Below are positions 41,646-50,938 of a DNA stretch of 64,000 nt, piece after piece. The DNA lies in contig NZ_JAPDHV010000001.1 in the NCBI RefSeq assembly GCF_025971925.1, positions 248,001 through 312,000 of the forward strand. The letters run 5' to 3'. A program made the position numbers and the translations under genes. The DNA is from Chryseobacterium oryctis. GTDB lineage: Bacteria > Bacteroidota > Bacteroidia > Flavobacteriales > Weeksellaceae. How positions within the stretch are numbered: position 1 is the first letter of the stretch; every line of letters begins with the position of its first letter. Below the pieces are notes generated by a model, which was not told where the DNA came from, searched no databases, and saw nothing but the letters and a program-made list of their open reading frames with translations.

Positions 41646-41880
41646 AAATCCCAACTTATACAATATCATATGTTTTTTTATTAAAATTTGTTGTTGCTCT
41701 TTCTTATCATATAAATAATTACATCAATAAACAATACAAAAGAAAAGATATTTCAAATCCCAACTTATAATAAACTTTCTTATTAGTTTATTAAATAGAA
41801 AGTGCCTCAACATAGCGTTATATTTTATATACCATCAATAATAATTATACAAAATATAAATAACATTAATCCCAACTTAT
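41646..41880. repeat. Three copies of AATCCCAACTTAT about 110 bp apart
   Basis: Copies lie at 41646-41660, 41755-41769 (15 identical bases) and 41868-41880 (13 of them). The DNA just before the second and third copies is also alike (CATCAATAA, ACAA, ATA). The region 41483-42210 has no credible gene on either strand and is among the most AT-rich of the window; apart from the repeats and the OstA-gene terminator nothing else was identified. Confidence 0.65.
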
Positions 41881-42150
41881 CCAATAAATATGCCAGTCAA
41901 TTTTTTTTTTGCTATTCTCAATAACTAAATTTATAAAAATTTATTATTAAAAAGTAATTTATTATTATAATATTTTAACCATTAACAAAAAATACAACCT
42001 AAACACAAATTACAATTTATAAAAATCAATGAAAACCAAATTCTTACAAACATTTTACATATCACAAATAATTGAATAATTAACATATTTTATGAAATAA
42101 AGTATATCATAATACTCAAAAAAGAAATTTTGCTTAATCTTGGAGAATAA

Positions 42151-42190
42151 AAAATCACCATTATCATGTAAGACAATGGTGATTTTCAAA
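42151..42190 (-). terminator. Terminator behind the OstA-like gene
   Basis: The arms AAAATCACCATT and AATGGTGATTTT with a 12-nt loop and a T-run on the minus strand. Confidence 0.8.
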
Positions 42191-42210
42191 ATTTTTATAA
42201 AATATCTAAA

Positions 42211-43956
42211 TTATTTTCTTACTCTCTTCGGTTTTTTAGCTTCTTCTTTTGCCCTTTCCTTTTCTACCGCTTCCTGAGCCTGGTTGTAAAGAGCATTATC
42301 TGCCTCATACTTTATTTCTTCGTTATTTGGAGTATCTACTAAAATATCCTGCCATTTCCGAATTCTGTCTTTTGTATTCCAATTAAAATCTGGAAACTTC
42401 TTCTTTGAAGGTTCAATTTTACTCATCGGATATGTATCTGAAGTAGCACCAATGCTACAGGAAATAATTTGCAAAGCTTTCTCTTCAAATAAAGCACCAA
42501 TGATTCCACAAGAAGAAAGCGAGATACCTATTCTTTCTTTTTCTTTTGTTTTTTCATTCACATCATCTGCATAAGTAATCGCCTGTGCATTTCCTATTAC
42601 TTTCACTTCCTTAATATCATTATTCTGATAATAAGCATTCATTAGCTTACCTTTAACTTGATTAAACTCGTCTTTCAGACTTAATGAATCTACTTTGCTT
42701 ATTGCGAAAGCATTTCCGATAACTCTTAGAGAATCCAGATCTTCTGTTTCAGTATTAAAATAGGCTTCAACTTTATCCCCAGTTACCTGTTTTTCACCAC
42801 TCCAAAGAATAGGCTCTCTATACATATGCAAAATCCCGTCTGTTTCGTTAAAAGCTAGAGAATCTGCCCTTCCCTGAGCATTTGACTTATAAAACCTCCC
42901 TTTTCTAAAAGCTCTCATAAAGCTTTTCTTTTTGGTAGCATCAAGAGAATCTGGTTTTTGATAAGTTATAATTTTTTCTGAAGCAAAATAAATAGAATCT
43001 TTTTCAAGAATTTTCACAGCATACGGATTTTTTGTTATCATAGAAGAATCTTGTTTTTCAAAGATTTCCCCATATCCTCCTTTAACGTACCTTTTCTCTT
43101 TAGGATCATCAAGTGTTACGTTTCCCGTTGCTTTACCAAATCCAGTCAACTGGTTGTAATACATATCATCTCCCGTCAGAATTTTATCATTATAATGTAT
43201 TCTAGAATTTTTATTAAGAAAAGCTTCCTTAGAATTCATTTTATAAGTACCTCTTTCGGTATATACGTAATTCTTAGGATTTTTTCGGTTTGTAATTGTT
43301 GTTGGACCAAAGAAATCGGCAATTTTAGAGTTTTGATTTTGCTTGATATTTTTCCCTTCAATAATATAATCCGGATTATCAATCTTTACATCTCCTACAA
43401 AATCAATCATTTTTGTATCTAAAAAGTAGGTTGCAGTTTTAGTATACATTGTATTCTGACCATCAGTAATCGTACCACCAGTATTAAAATAAGCCTGATT
43501 TGCAAGCCTGTCATAATACATAATATCAGTTCTGATTGTTTGTTTTGGGTCTGTAAGTACTACATTTTTTCTGGCAACACCTTTTTGGGTATTTCCATCA
43601 TACTCCATTTCGGCAGCGGTAATGACTGAACCATCTGCATTCTGAAGTTTTGTATTTCCTATTGCCTTTACAAAGTTTTCCTCATCATACATTACAACCT
43701 CATCAGCTGTAAGGATTGAACCTTGATGCTCTATTTTAACATTACCTTTTAAAAACCTGTTCCCGTCATACTTCAAAGGATCTTTAGTAATCTCATCAGC
43801 ATTCAAAATCTTTACTCTATCTCCCGGTTTTACTTGCGGTGGGGGAGCATTTTTCATTGGATTTTGTAAATAAGGATCTCTTTGCACAAGTTTTGGTTTC
43901 TCTTGCGCAAAAGTAAACGTTGAAATAAAAACTAATAGAACAAAAATTAGTCTCAT
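42211..43956 (-). CDS. OstA-like (LptA-fold) protein
   Basis: 581 residues. A signal peptide (to TFAQ, about 17) is followed by repeated beta-strand units of the OstA/LptA type: GNRFLKGNVKIEHQGSILTADEV near 64-86, AIGNTKLQNADGSVITAAEMEYD, and later VKIDNPDYIIEGKNI and GNVTLDDPKEKRYVKGGYGEIFEK (regions). The C-terminus is Lys/Glu-rich (AVEKERAKEEAKKPKRVRK). LptA-fold proteins carry lipopolysaccharide across the periplasm; this one is longer, with at least two OstA-type stretches. It follows the Fur-like gene by 3 nt. Confidence 0.85.
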   Translation of the reverse strand: MRLIFVLLVFISTFTFAQEKPKLVQRDPYLQNPMKNAPPPQVKPGDRVKILNADEITKDPLKYDGNRFLKGNVKIEHQGSILTADEVVMYDEENFVKAIGNTKLQNADGSVITAAEMEYDGNTQKGVARKNVVLTDPKQTIRTDIMYYDRLANQAYFNTGGTITDGQNTMYTKTATYFLDTKMIDFVGDVKIDNPDYIIEGKNIKQNQNSKIADFFGPTTITNRKNPKNYVYTERGTYKMNSKEAFLNKNSRIHYNDKILTGDDMYYNQLTGFGKATGNVTLDDPKEKRYVKGGYGEIFEKQDSSMITKNPYAVKILEKDSIYFASEKIITYQKPDSLDATKKKSFMRAFRKGRFYKSNAQGRADSLAFNETDGILHMYREPILWSGEKQVTGDKVEAYFNTETEDLDSLRVIGNAFAISKVDSLSLKDEFNQVKGKLMNAYYQNNDIKEVKVIGNAQAITYADDVNEKTKEKERIGISLSSCGIIGALFEEKALQIISCSIGATSDTYPMSKIEPSKKKFPDFNWNTKDRIRKWQDILVDTPNNEEIKYEADNALYNQAQEAVEKERAKEEAKKPKRVRK

Positions 43957-43959
43957 TGA

Positions 43960-44433
43960 TTAGTCATTCTTAGTGCCATAAAAATATAGCGAATGAGAAT
44001 CAATTTTTACGCCAAATGCATCTTCAATTGCTTCTTTAATCCCCTGAATTCTCGGATCACAAAACTCAATAATCTCCTCAATCTCTTTATCTGAGTCTTT
44101 TTTATAAATCACCAAATGATCATGTTGTTTATCAAAATATGATTTTTCATAAGATGAAGAGGTCAGCGTTTTTTCACCAAACTGATGCTTACGAATCAAT
44201 CCTGCATCAAGGAAAATCTCAATAGTATTGTAAATTGTTGCTTTAGAAACGTGATATTTTTTCTGCATCATTAGAAGATAAAGATCATCTACATTAAAGT
44301 GATGATCCATATTATAAATCTCTTCTAATATAGTATATCTTTCAGGTGTATTTCTGAAACCTTTCTCTAGTAGATAGTTTCTCAACACATCTTTAATCAA
44401 AGCAATATTTTTTTCTTTTTGTATAGTATCCAT
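43960..44433 (-). CDS. Fur-family transcriptional regulator
   Basis: 157 residues from the ATG at 44433; the TTG 3 nt upstream is a less likely start. The winged helix is RNTPERYTILEEIYNMDHHFNVDDLY with the Arg-rich recognition helix SKATIYNTIEIFLDAGLI. The metal-binding part has KQHDHLVIYK and EFCDPRIQGI, while the paired CxxC sites for structural zinc are missing. It could sense iron, peroxide or zinc; the operator is unknown. Cotranscribed with the OstA-like gene. Confidence 0.88.
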   Translation of the reverse strand: MDTIQKEKNIALIKDVLRNYLLEKGFRNTPERYTILEEIYNMDHHFNVDDLYLLMMQKKYHVSKATIYNTIEIFLDAGLIRKHQFGEKTLTSSSYEKSYFDKQHDHLVIYKKDSDKEIEEIIEFCDPRIQGIKEAIEDAFGVKIDSHSLYFYGTKND

Positions 44434-44448
44434 CAAAAAAATTATCTA

Positions 44449-44456
44449 CAAATTTA
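44449..44456 (-). promoter_or_regulatory. -7 box of the Fur-like/OstA-like pair
   Basis: TAAATTTG on the minus strand, full match; TTG at 44475-44473 gives a 16-nt spacer. Leader of about 10 nt. Confidence 0.45.
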
Positions 44457-44501
44457 TTGAATTTTATTTAAACAAATATCGGACAAACTTGTTAAAGGAT
44501 A

Positions 44502-46496
44502 TTAATTATTATGTCTTGAAAATCCTGCCTGCTCAATTTTATGATCATAAACTGTAAGCTCCGTAATTGGCGCAGACTCTACAACCACATTGTGTGAAGT
44601 GACTCCCCAAGCCTTGAAATCATCACTTCCGATATACTTAACAAAATTATAAATATTGAGTGTAATTTTCTGTTTAACAGTTAAAAGTATATCGTTGATA
44701 TAGGAGTTATCAATAATAACATATTTCAAATCAGGCGGAATATTGTGTGTTCTCAAAGACGGATGACTACTTCTTGACGGAATTGTATCATCTTCCATCA
44801 AATCTTTTAAAACCATTCCGAAATAATCATTAATTCTGCGGTCAACCTTAAACCCTAAAAGGAAGTTAATTTTATAGATAGTTCCTGGTAAAATCTCATC
44901 AACAGTATATTTAAAAGTAAAAGGATCTTCCTGATTGGCAATTGTTAAGATAAAATAATGATCAGCTCTTTTAGGTTGTTTTTTTATAATAGAATAGATA
45001 ATCTTTGATTCTACCTCGTCACCTCTTTTTGCTCTGCTCAGATAAGCCAGATTAGTAGCATATTTAGGGATAGTTTCGTCAAGTTTCATATCCTTGATAA
45101 TCGGAGCATATTTATCTATTTTAACATATTGAATAAAATTAGCCTTAATCAATCTTCCATTATACCAAGCATACATACAAACTGCAATAAAACCTCCAAG
45201 AACCATAGTCAACCAACCTCCATCAACAAATTTTATAACATTTGCATAAAAGAATCCGGACTCTAAGAAAAGATAAACCATTGCAAAACCAATAATAAAT
45301 ATTTTATTTACTCTTGTTCTACTTAGCCAATACAACAATAAAATAGTAGTCATTAGCATGGTAATGGTAATAGTAAGTCCATAGGCAGCTTCCATTTTCT
45401 CGGATTTTTGAAAGAAAATCACAACTACAAAACAAAACGCCATCAATCCCCAATTAATTCTTGGAATATACATTTGACCTTTTACTCCGGAAGGATATTC
45501 AATATGCTGATTGGGCCAAAATGAAATAGACATTGCCTCAGAGAACATCGTAAACGAACCTGTAATTACAGCCTGACTCGCAATAATTGCAGCAGCTGTT
45601 GCCAAAATTACTCCTGGTAAAACAGCCCATTCAGGCATAATTCCAAAAAAAGGATTTACTCCTGTATTATGTACCATTTCATGATTCTCCAGCAACCAAG
45701 CACCTTGTCCCAAATAATTAAGAATCAACATTGATTTAACAAAAATCCAGCTAACCCTAATATTCTTTGCTCCACAATGCCCCAAATCTGAATACAAAGC
45801 TTCGGCACCTGTGGTACAAAGGAAAACCGCCCCCATAATCACAATTGCACTCGATGAATGTGTAATAAGATTATAAGCGTACATCGGGTTGAATGCCTTG
45901 AAAATTTCAACATGATCAAAAATGTGTATTGAACCAAAAACTCCTAAAATAAGAAACCAGGTTACCATAATTGGTCCAAAAAATTTTCCAATAGAAGCCG
46001 TTCCAAACTGCTGAACGACAAAAACAATAAATAGAATAAATAGTGTTATGACAACTACCGGTGTTTCAGGATTATATATTTTAAGCCCCTCAATAGCAGA
46101 CATCACCGTTAAAGAAGGAGTAATAACACTATCCGCAACAAGTGTAGATGCACCAATAATTGCTACGACATAAAGCCATTTTTTCTTAAGTCTTTTCACT
46201 AAAGAATAAAGAGCAAGAATACCACCTTCACCTTTATTATCAGCTCTTAAAGCTATAATAACATATTTAACAGTGGTTTGAAGAGTCAAAGTCCAAATGA
46301 TACAAGACAGAGCTCCTTCAATATATTCATCAAATGGCATTGTTGCACCATCTTTACGAGCATTTACGATTGCCTTCATTACATAAAGCGGCGATGTACC
46401 AATATCCCCGAATACAATCCCAAGAGATACAATAACGCCTATAAATGAAAGCTTCTTTAGATCAAAATGATGACCACCTTCTGTAACTTCTGCCAT
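44502..46496 (-). CDS. kup: Low-affinity potassium transporter Kup
   Basis: 664 residues of the KUP/HAK family. The first membrane segment has the signature GIVFGDIGTSPLYVMKA (about 25-41). About 12 membrane segments extend to residue 450, with SVITPSLTVMSAIEG, ALYSDLGHCG (about 237-246) and SQAVITGSFTMFSEA in the expected order. The C-terminal 200 residues are cytoplasmic. It imports K+ with H+. Single gene with its own promoter. Confidence 0.95.
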   Translation of the reverse strand: MAEVTEGGHHFDLKKLSFIGVIVSLGIVFGDIGTSPLYVMKAIVNARKDGATMPFDEYIEGALSCIIWTLTLQTTVKYVIIALRADNKGEGGILALYSLVKRLKKKWLYVVAIIGASTLVADSVITPSLTVMSAIEGLKIYNPETPVVVITLFILFIVFVVQQFGTASIGKFFGPIMVTWFLILGVFGSIHIFDHVEIFKAFNPMYAYNLITHSSSAIVIMGAVFLCTTGAEALYSDLGHCGAKNIRVSWIFVKSMLILNYLGQGAWLLENHEMVHNTGVNPFFGIMPEWAVLPGVILATAAAIIASQAVITGSFTMFSEAMSISFWPNQHIEYPSGVKGQMYIPRINWGLMAFCFVVVIFFQKSEKMEAAYGLTITITMLMTTILLLYWLSRTRVNKIFIIGFAMVYLFLESGFFYANVIKFVDGGWLTMVLGGFIAVCMYAWYNGRLIKANFIQYVKIDKYAPIIKDMKLDETIPKYATNLAYLSRAKRGDEVESKIIYSIIKKQPKRADHYFILTIANQEDPFTFKYTVDEILPGTIYKINFLLGFKVDRRINDYFGMVLKDLMEDDTIPSRSSHPSLRTHNIPPDLKYVIIDNSYINDILLTVKQKITLNIYNFVKYIGSDDFKAWGVTSHNVVVESAPITELTVYDHKIEQAGFSRHNN

Positions 46497-46522
46497 ATCA
46501 GCAATTTTAAATTTTAAACGCG

Positions 46523-46530
46523 CAAATTTA
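46523..46530 (-). promoter_or_regulatory. -7 box of kup
   Basis: TAAATTTG on the minus strand, full match; leader of about 20 nt. Confidence 0.5.
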
Positions 46531-46577
46531 AATTAAATTTATATCCCCAAGAACTTTTAACCATGAATATAATAAAT

Positions 46578-46603
46578 GAAAAAACTTCCTTTCGGAAGTT
46601 TTT
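46578..46603 (-). terminator. Terminator of pdhB
   Basis: The arms AAAAACTTCC and GGAAGTTTTT with a 4-nt loop. Confidence 0.85.
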
Positions 46604-46614
46604 CTCTATAACCA

Positions 46615-47595
46615 TTACTTTACGTACATTGCTTTTTTAATCTCCTCTTTTACTTTTTCAAGTTTAGGGAACCACTCTGCAAATAGTGCTGCAGAATAGG
46701 GAGCCGGAGCATCAGGAGTTGTAATTCTCTTGATTGGAGCATCCAGATAATCGAATGCTTTTTGTTGAACCATATAAGTAATTTCAGAAGATATTGAACC
46801 AAACGGCCAAGCTTCTTCTAAAATAACCAATCTATTCGTTTTCTTTACAGATTCTAATATTGTATCAAAATCTAATGGACGAACCGTTCTAAGATCAATA
46901 ACTTCTACAGAGATCCCCTCTTTCTCCATATCTTCAGCAGCCTGAATAGCCAACTTCATAATCTTACCGAAAGAAACTAAAGTTACATCTTTACCTTCTC
47001 TTTTAATATCAGCCTTTCCGATTGGCAGGTAGTATTCTTCTTCAGGAATTTCCATTTTATCTCCATACATTTGTTCAGATTCCATGAAAATAACAGGATC
47101 ATTATCTTGAATGGCTGTTTTCAACAAACCTTTCGCATCATATGGATTTGAAGGCACAACTACTTTTAAACCAGGACAGTTCGCATACCAACCTTCAAAA
47201 GCCTGAGAGTGAGTAGCTCCTAATTGACCTGCAGAAGCAGTAGGTCCTCTAAAAACGATAGGACAATTCCATTGTCCACCACTCATCTGACGGATTTTAG
47301 CCGCGTTATTAATAATTTGATCAATCCCCACTAAAGAGAAATTGAAAGTCATAAATTCTACGATTGGTCTGTTACCATTCATTGCAGATCCTACAGCAAT
47401 CCCTGTAAAACCAAGTTCAGCAATAGGAGTATCAATTACTCTTTTCGGACCAAATTCATCAAGCATTCCTTTTGAAGCTTTATATGCACCGTTATATTCT
47501 GCAACTTCCTCCCCCATCAAAAAGATAGATTCGTCTTTACGCATTTCCTCGCTCATTGCCTGTGCAATTACCTCACGAAAAGTATATTCTGCCAT
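46615..47595 (-). CDS. pdhB: Pyruvate dehydrogenase E1 component, beta subunit
   Basis: 326 residues. It carries the transketolase pyrimidine-binding domain (FLMGEEVAEYNGAYKASKG, about 24-42, and FTGIAVGSAMNGNRPIVEFMTFNF, region about 63-86) and the C-terminal transketolase domain (VSFGKIMKLA, RTVRPLDFDTI, LEEAWPFGSISSEI). It forms the E1 heterotetramer that decarboxylates pyruvate with thiamine diphosphate. The alpha subunit and E2 are not next to it, so the complex genes are split in this genome. Confidence 0.93.
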   Translation of the reverse strand: MAEYTFREVIAQAMSEEMRKDESIFLMGEEVAEYNGAYKASKGMLDEFGPKRVIDTPIAELGFTGIAVGSAMNGNRPIVEFMTFNFSLVGIDQIINNAAKIRQMSGGQWNCPIVFRGPTASAGQLGATHSQAFEGWYANCPGLKVVVPSNPYDAKGLLKTAIQDNDPVIFMESEQMYGDKMEIPEEEYYLPIGKADIKREGKDVTLVSFGKIMKLAIQAAEDMEKEGISVEVIDLRTVRPLDFDTILESVKKTNRLVILEEAWPFGSISSEITYMVQQKAFDYLDAPIKRITTPDAPAPYSAALFAEWFPKLEKVKEEIKKAMYVK

Positions 47596-47618
47596 ATTTA
47601 TTTGAAAAATTTAGACTA

Positions 47619-47626
47619 CAAAAATA
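47619..47626 (-). promoter_or_regulatory. -7 box of pdhB
   Basis: TATTTTTG on the minus strand, full match; leader of about 20 nt. Confidence 0.5.
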
Positions 47627-47652
47627 GTGTTTTTTTATTATACACATAATAA

Positions 47653-47684
47653 AAACGACATCACATTTCAATGTAATGTCGTTT
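47653..47684 (-). terminator. Terminator of the DUF2147 gene
   Basis: AAACGACAT and ATGTCGTTT arms, followed on the minus strand by T5. Confidence 0.75.
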
Positions 47685-47707
47685 ATTGGTTTTATTTAAA
47701 ATTTATA

Positions 47708-48127
47708 TTAATTAACTTTATTCCAAACCTGAGTTCTTCCCAGTAGAGATAAACCTACATAACCTCTTACATTTAACTGATCGCCTTTTTTAGTAATAGT
47801 ACACTTGTACGTTTTTCCGGTTTTAGGATCTGTAATTGTGCCTCCTGTAAACTCATCCCCATCTTTTTGCAACCCTCTGATAATCTCAAGACCTACAAGA
47901 GCTTTCCCTTTTCTATCGTCTTTACAAGCAGTACAATTAGGATCTGCTGGTTTTATCAATAATTGATGAATTTTACCGTAATATTTACCATCAGATTTTT
48001 TAAAAATCTCTACAATAGATTTTGCTTGTTTAGTTTCATCGTCTATTGTTTTCCATTTACCTTCAATTTGTGCAAAAGACATTACCCCAAATAATGAAAG
48101 AACGAATGTTAATAATAATTTTTTCAT
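47708..48127 (-). CDS. Secreted DUF2147 protein
   Basis: 139 residues. The signal peptide ends SFAQ at about 20. The mature part fits DUF2147, a small beta-barrel: EGKWKTIDDETKQAKSIVEI, KYYGKIHQLL, the CTACKDDRKGKALVGLEII loop with a CxxC, and QLNVRGYVGLSLLGRTQVW. Members are periplasmic or exported; function unknown. Single gene. Confidence 0.9.
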   Translation of the reverse strand: MKKLLLTFVLSLFGVMSFAQIEGKWKTIDDETKQAKSIVEIFKKSDGKYYGKIHQLLIKPADPNCTACKDDRKGKALVGLEIIRGLQKDGDEFTGGTITDPKTGKTYKCTITKKGDQLNVRGYVGLSLLGRTQVWNKVN

Positions 48128-48285
48128 ATTTCTTATAGTTTTAATTCTAATAAAAAGATTTTGTTGTTAATTCTTTTCTAAAAATATAAATTTATTTCAA
48201 ACAACCAAAAAATTTTATTATCCAAAGCATATATAACAACAGATATGCCAATTTTAAAACTTAAACATTTATTAAACACAAAGGT

Positions 48286-49914
48286 CTACTCTACTATTTC
48301 AATTAAGAAAATCTTATCCAATTGTTCAGTTCTAGTTTCAGGATTCAGAAACTTCAAAGAAAGCCTTGTTATTCTGTAATCATTTTGTTCAATAATGATT
48401 TTATATTTCTTTTTTACTTCTGGAAGTCTTTCTTTATAAATCAATAAATAATCACCTTTTTTTACTTCATCAATAACAACTCTTGGAGTATTTCTTTTGG
48501 TATAAAAATCGAAAGCCCAAGATTCTGCTCCTTCAGGCATAAAGATTTTATCTTTTAACATTCTTTCATTATTAACCTGCTGTGCTATTTTATAACTTCC
48601 TTGATATTGGGTAAGAACAGGATAAAATTGTGTATTAAGATAAATATTAATCCCAATTGCAAATACTAAAGAAACAAATACATACTTCTTGAAGATATTT
48701 TCTTTTCTAAAAATATTAACAAGCAAAACACCTATCAACAAAACAAAAACAACATACATGAATACGTTATCAATTCCTGTAAAAAAATAGGTAAGCAAAC
48801 CAACTCCAGCAATTGCCCCAAAGACAACAACCAATTGAATTATATATAAAACTTTAGCTTGTTTAGAAACATTTCTTTTAAATATATCAAATAAATAAGC
48901 TGCTGTAAAAATTGCCAACACAGCAATAAGTCCATTTAGATAATGTGGAAGTTTAAATTTAGAAGCTGAAAAAAGTAACATAACCAACCAGAAACCTCCT
49001 AAAGACAAAAATTCTACTCCACTTATTTTTTTGAATCTATTTTTAATAAAAAAAGCTGTTTTATCGAAAACCCCAACATAGAAAACCAAAGAAAAAGGTA
49101 AAAAAGCCCACAATAACGTATGGAAAAAGAACAAATAATCCGGACTGGTTTCTTCAAAGCCTGTTGCTGTTAAACGATTTACACTTTGATTAAGCAATAT
49201 AAATCGTATTCCTTCTTCACCAAACTGATTATAATAAGCGTATAAAATCGGTAAAATTCCAACAACAAAACTTATGGTCGCAATGATAATTTTAAAATTA
49301 AAAAACCTTTTCCATTCTCTAGAATACAACAAGTAAGCAAAAACACAGAACCCAATAATCACAATTGCCATTAATCCTTTTGATGAAAAAGCAATTGCCG
49401 TTCCCAGTCCCGCAAGAATTACACTCAGAATATTTTGGGTTTTAATAAATTTAACAAATTGCCACAATGAAAAAATAATAAAACCAGTCAAAACAGCATC
49501 CGTCCTTACATCATGAACAGAAAGAATAATTGTTTGCGCAGAAAGAAATATCAAAGAAGCCAGATATCCTATATTTTGATTTTCGTATAATAAATCTGTT
49601 AGTTTTTTTGTAGAAAAAGCTCCCAAAGCAAGACACAATAAAGCAGGAATTCTGTAAGCAATATGACTAATTCCAAATATTTTCATTGAAATTGCAGATA
49701 ACCAAAAATGCATGTGAGGCTTATCCAAATACGGATTATCTCCTTTGAAAATATTGAAAAAATCGTTGTTCAAAGTCATTCTCATAGCCATTGATGCATG
49801 TTGAGCGGAATCATTCTCCATCAACGGAATAAATAAGCCCGATATATAAACAATTGAAAAACCGATATATAAGAATAAAATTTGAGTCGATGACAGCAGT
49901 TGATTTTGATTCAT
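48286..49914 (-). CDS. GT39-family membrane glycosyltransferase (ArnT-like)
   Basis: 542 residues. About 11 membrane segments fill residues 10-440, with the GT-C signature acid in YISGLFIPLMENDSAQHASMA (about 19-39) and YLDKPHMHFWLSAI (about 62-75), the KPP-like loop typical of this family. The C-terminal 100 residues are soluble. It transfers a sugar from a polyprenyl phosphate carrier to a lipid or protein outside the cytoplasmic membrane. The divergent GT2 enzyme at 49985 is the kind that loads such a carrier. Confidence 0.85.
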   Translation of the reverse strand: MNQNQLLSSTQILFLYIGFSIVYISGLFIPLMENDSAQHASMAMRMTLNNDFFNIFKGDNPYLDKPHMHFWLSAISMKIFGISHIAYRIPALLCLALGAFSTKKLTDLLYENQNIGYLASLIFLSAQTIILSVHDVRTDAVLTGFIIFSLWQFVKFIKTQNILSVILAGLGTAIAFSSKGLMAIVIIGFCVFAYLLYSREWKRFFNFKIIIATISFVVGILPILYAYYNQFGEEGIRFILLNQSVNRLTATGFEETSPDYLFFFHTLLWAFLPFSLVFYVGVFDKTAFFIKNRFKKISGVEFLSLGGFWLVMLLFSASKFKLPHYLNGLIAVLAIFTAAYLFDIFKRNVSKQAKVLYIIQLVVVFGAIAGVGLLTYFFTGIDNVFMYVVFVLLIGVLLVNIFRKENIFKKYVFVSLVFAIGINIYLNTQFYPVLTQYQGSYKIAQQVNNERMLKDKIFMPEGAESWAFDFYTKRNTPRVVIDEVKKGDYLLIYKERLPEVKKKYKIIIEQNDYRITRLSLKFLNPETRTEQLDKIFLIEIVE

Positions 49915-49933
49915 CTAAAAGATAGTTTTTTAG

Positions 49934-49941
49934 TATTTTTG
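49934..49941 (+). promoter_or_regulatory. -7 box of the GT2 operon
   Basis: TATTTTTG, full match; leader of about 38 nt. Confidence 0.45.
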
Positions 49942-49957
49942 CAAAAGCATTTCTATG

Positions 49958-49965
49958 CAAATTTA
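49958..49965 (-). promoter_or_regulatory. -7 box of the GT39 gene
   Basis: TAAATTTG on the minus strand, full match; leader of about 38 nt. It overlaps the opposing transcript from 49934. Confidence 0.45.
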
Positions 49966-49984
49966 ATAAATCAATATCAACTGA

Positions 49985-50938
49985 ATGGATCATAATAAAT
50001 TTTACTCTTTAGTAATTCCCATGTATAATGAAGAAGGCAATGCAGGAATTCTCATCGATCGTATTCGTGAAGCCATGAACGGCTATAAATACGAACTCAT
50101 CCTTATCGATGATAACTCTAAAGATAAAACGGTAAAAGAAATTATAGAAAAAAATGATCCGAGTGTAGTTTTGATTCAATTAAAGAAAAACTATGGTCAA
50201 AGTTCTGCGATGATGGCAGGTTTTGACTATGCAACAGGAGATTACGTAATTACTTTAGACGGTGACTTACAAAATGATCCAAGTGATATTCCTGCAATGG
50301 TTGCTCTTCTTGAAAAAGGTGATTACGATTTGGTTGTAGGAAAACGCCAAAAAAGAAAAGATTCTTCTATAAGAACCATACCTTCAAGAATTGCCAATTT
50401 CATCATTAAAAAATCAACAAAACTTAATATTTCAGATCAGGGCTGTGCTTTAAAAGTTTTCACTCACGACACAGCAAAGGATTTGAATTTATATGGAGAA
50501 AATCACCGATTCATAAGTTTAATGGCACATTTAAACGGGGCAAAAATTGCTGAAATGCCGGTGAAACACCATGCAAGACAATTCGGAGTTTCAAAATACG
50601 GGATGAACAGAACTTTTAAAGTAATTAATGATTTGCTTTTGGTTTTATTCAATCAAAAATACCTTTCAAAACCTATTTATCTGTTTGGAAACATCGGACT
50701 TGTTGCTTTTGTGTTGGGAATGTTGATTAATGCTTATCTTTTGGTTGTAAAATTAATGGGACACGATATCGGAGGCAGACCATTATTGATTTTGGGTGTT
50801 CTTTTGGCATTCATCGGGATTCAGTTTTTTACAACAGGTATTATTATTGATATGTTGATGAAAACGTATTACGAATCACAAAGTAAGAGACCTTTCAACA
50901 TCAGAAAAATTACAAATTTTGGAGAAAACAAAGCTTAA
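49985..50938 (+). CDS. GT2 glycosyltransferase of the polyprenyl-phosphate sugar type
   Basis: 317 residues. An N-terminal GT-A domain (VIPMYNEEGNAGILIDRI, LILIDDNSKDKT, and the DxD-type ITLDGDLQNDPSD at about 92-104) is followed by two C-terminal membrane segments (GLVAFVLGMLINAYLLV and LLILGVLLAFIGIQFF). This arrangement is that of DPM1/ArnC-like enzymes that make polyprenyl-phosphate-linked sugars. It heads an operon with the flippase-like and phosphatidylserine synthase genes. The sugar is unknown. Confidence 0.88.
   Translation: MDHNKFYSLVIPMYNEEGNAGILIDRIREAMNGYKYELILIDDNSKDKTVKEIIEKNDPSVVLIQLKKNYGQSSAMMAGFDYATGDYVITLDGDLQNDPSDIPAMVALLEKGDYDLVVGKRQKRKDSSIRTIPSRIANFIIKKSTKLNISDQGCALKVFTHDTAKDLNLYGENHRFISLMAHLNGAKIAEMPVKHHARQFGVSKYGMNRTFKVINDLLLVLFNQKYLSKPIYLFGNIGLVAFVLGMLINAYLLVVKLMGHDIGGRPLLILGVLLAFIGIQFFTTGIIIDMLMKTYYESQSKRPFNIRKITNFGENKA

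Noticed and set aside
41646-41880. CRISPR array
   Set aside because: The repeats are 13-15 bases, spacing is about 110 bp, and no cas gene is present.
48235-48251. Sigma-54-like site on the minus strand before the DUF2147 gene
   Set aside because: The -12 GC is changed to GT and other bases differ; too weak to call.
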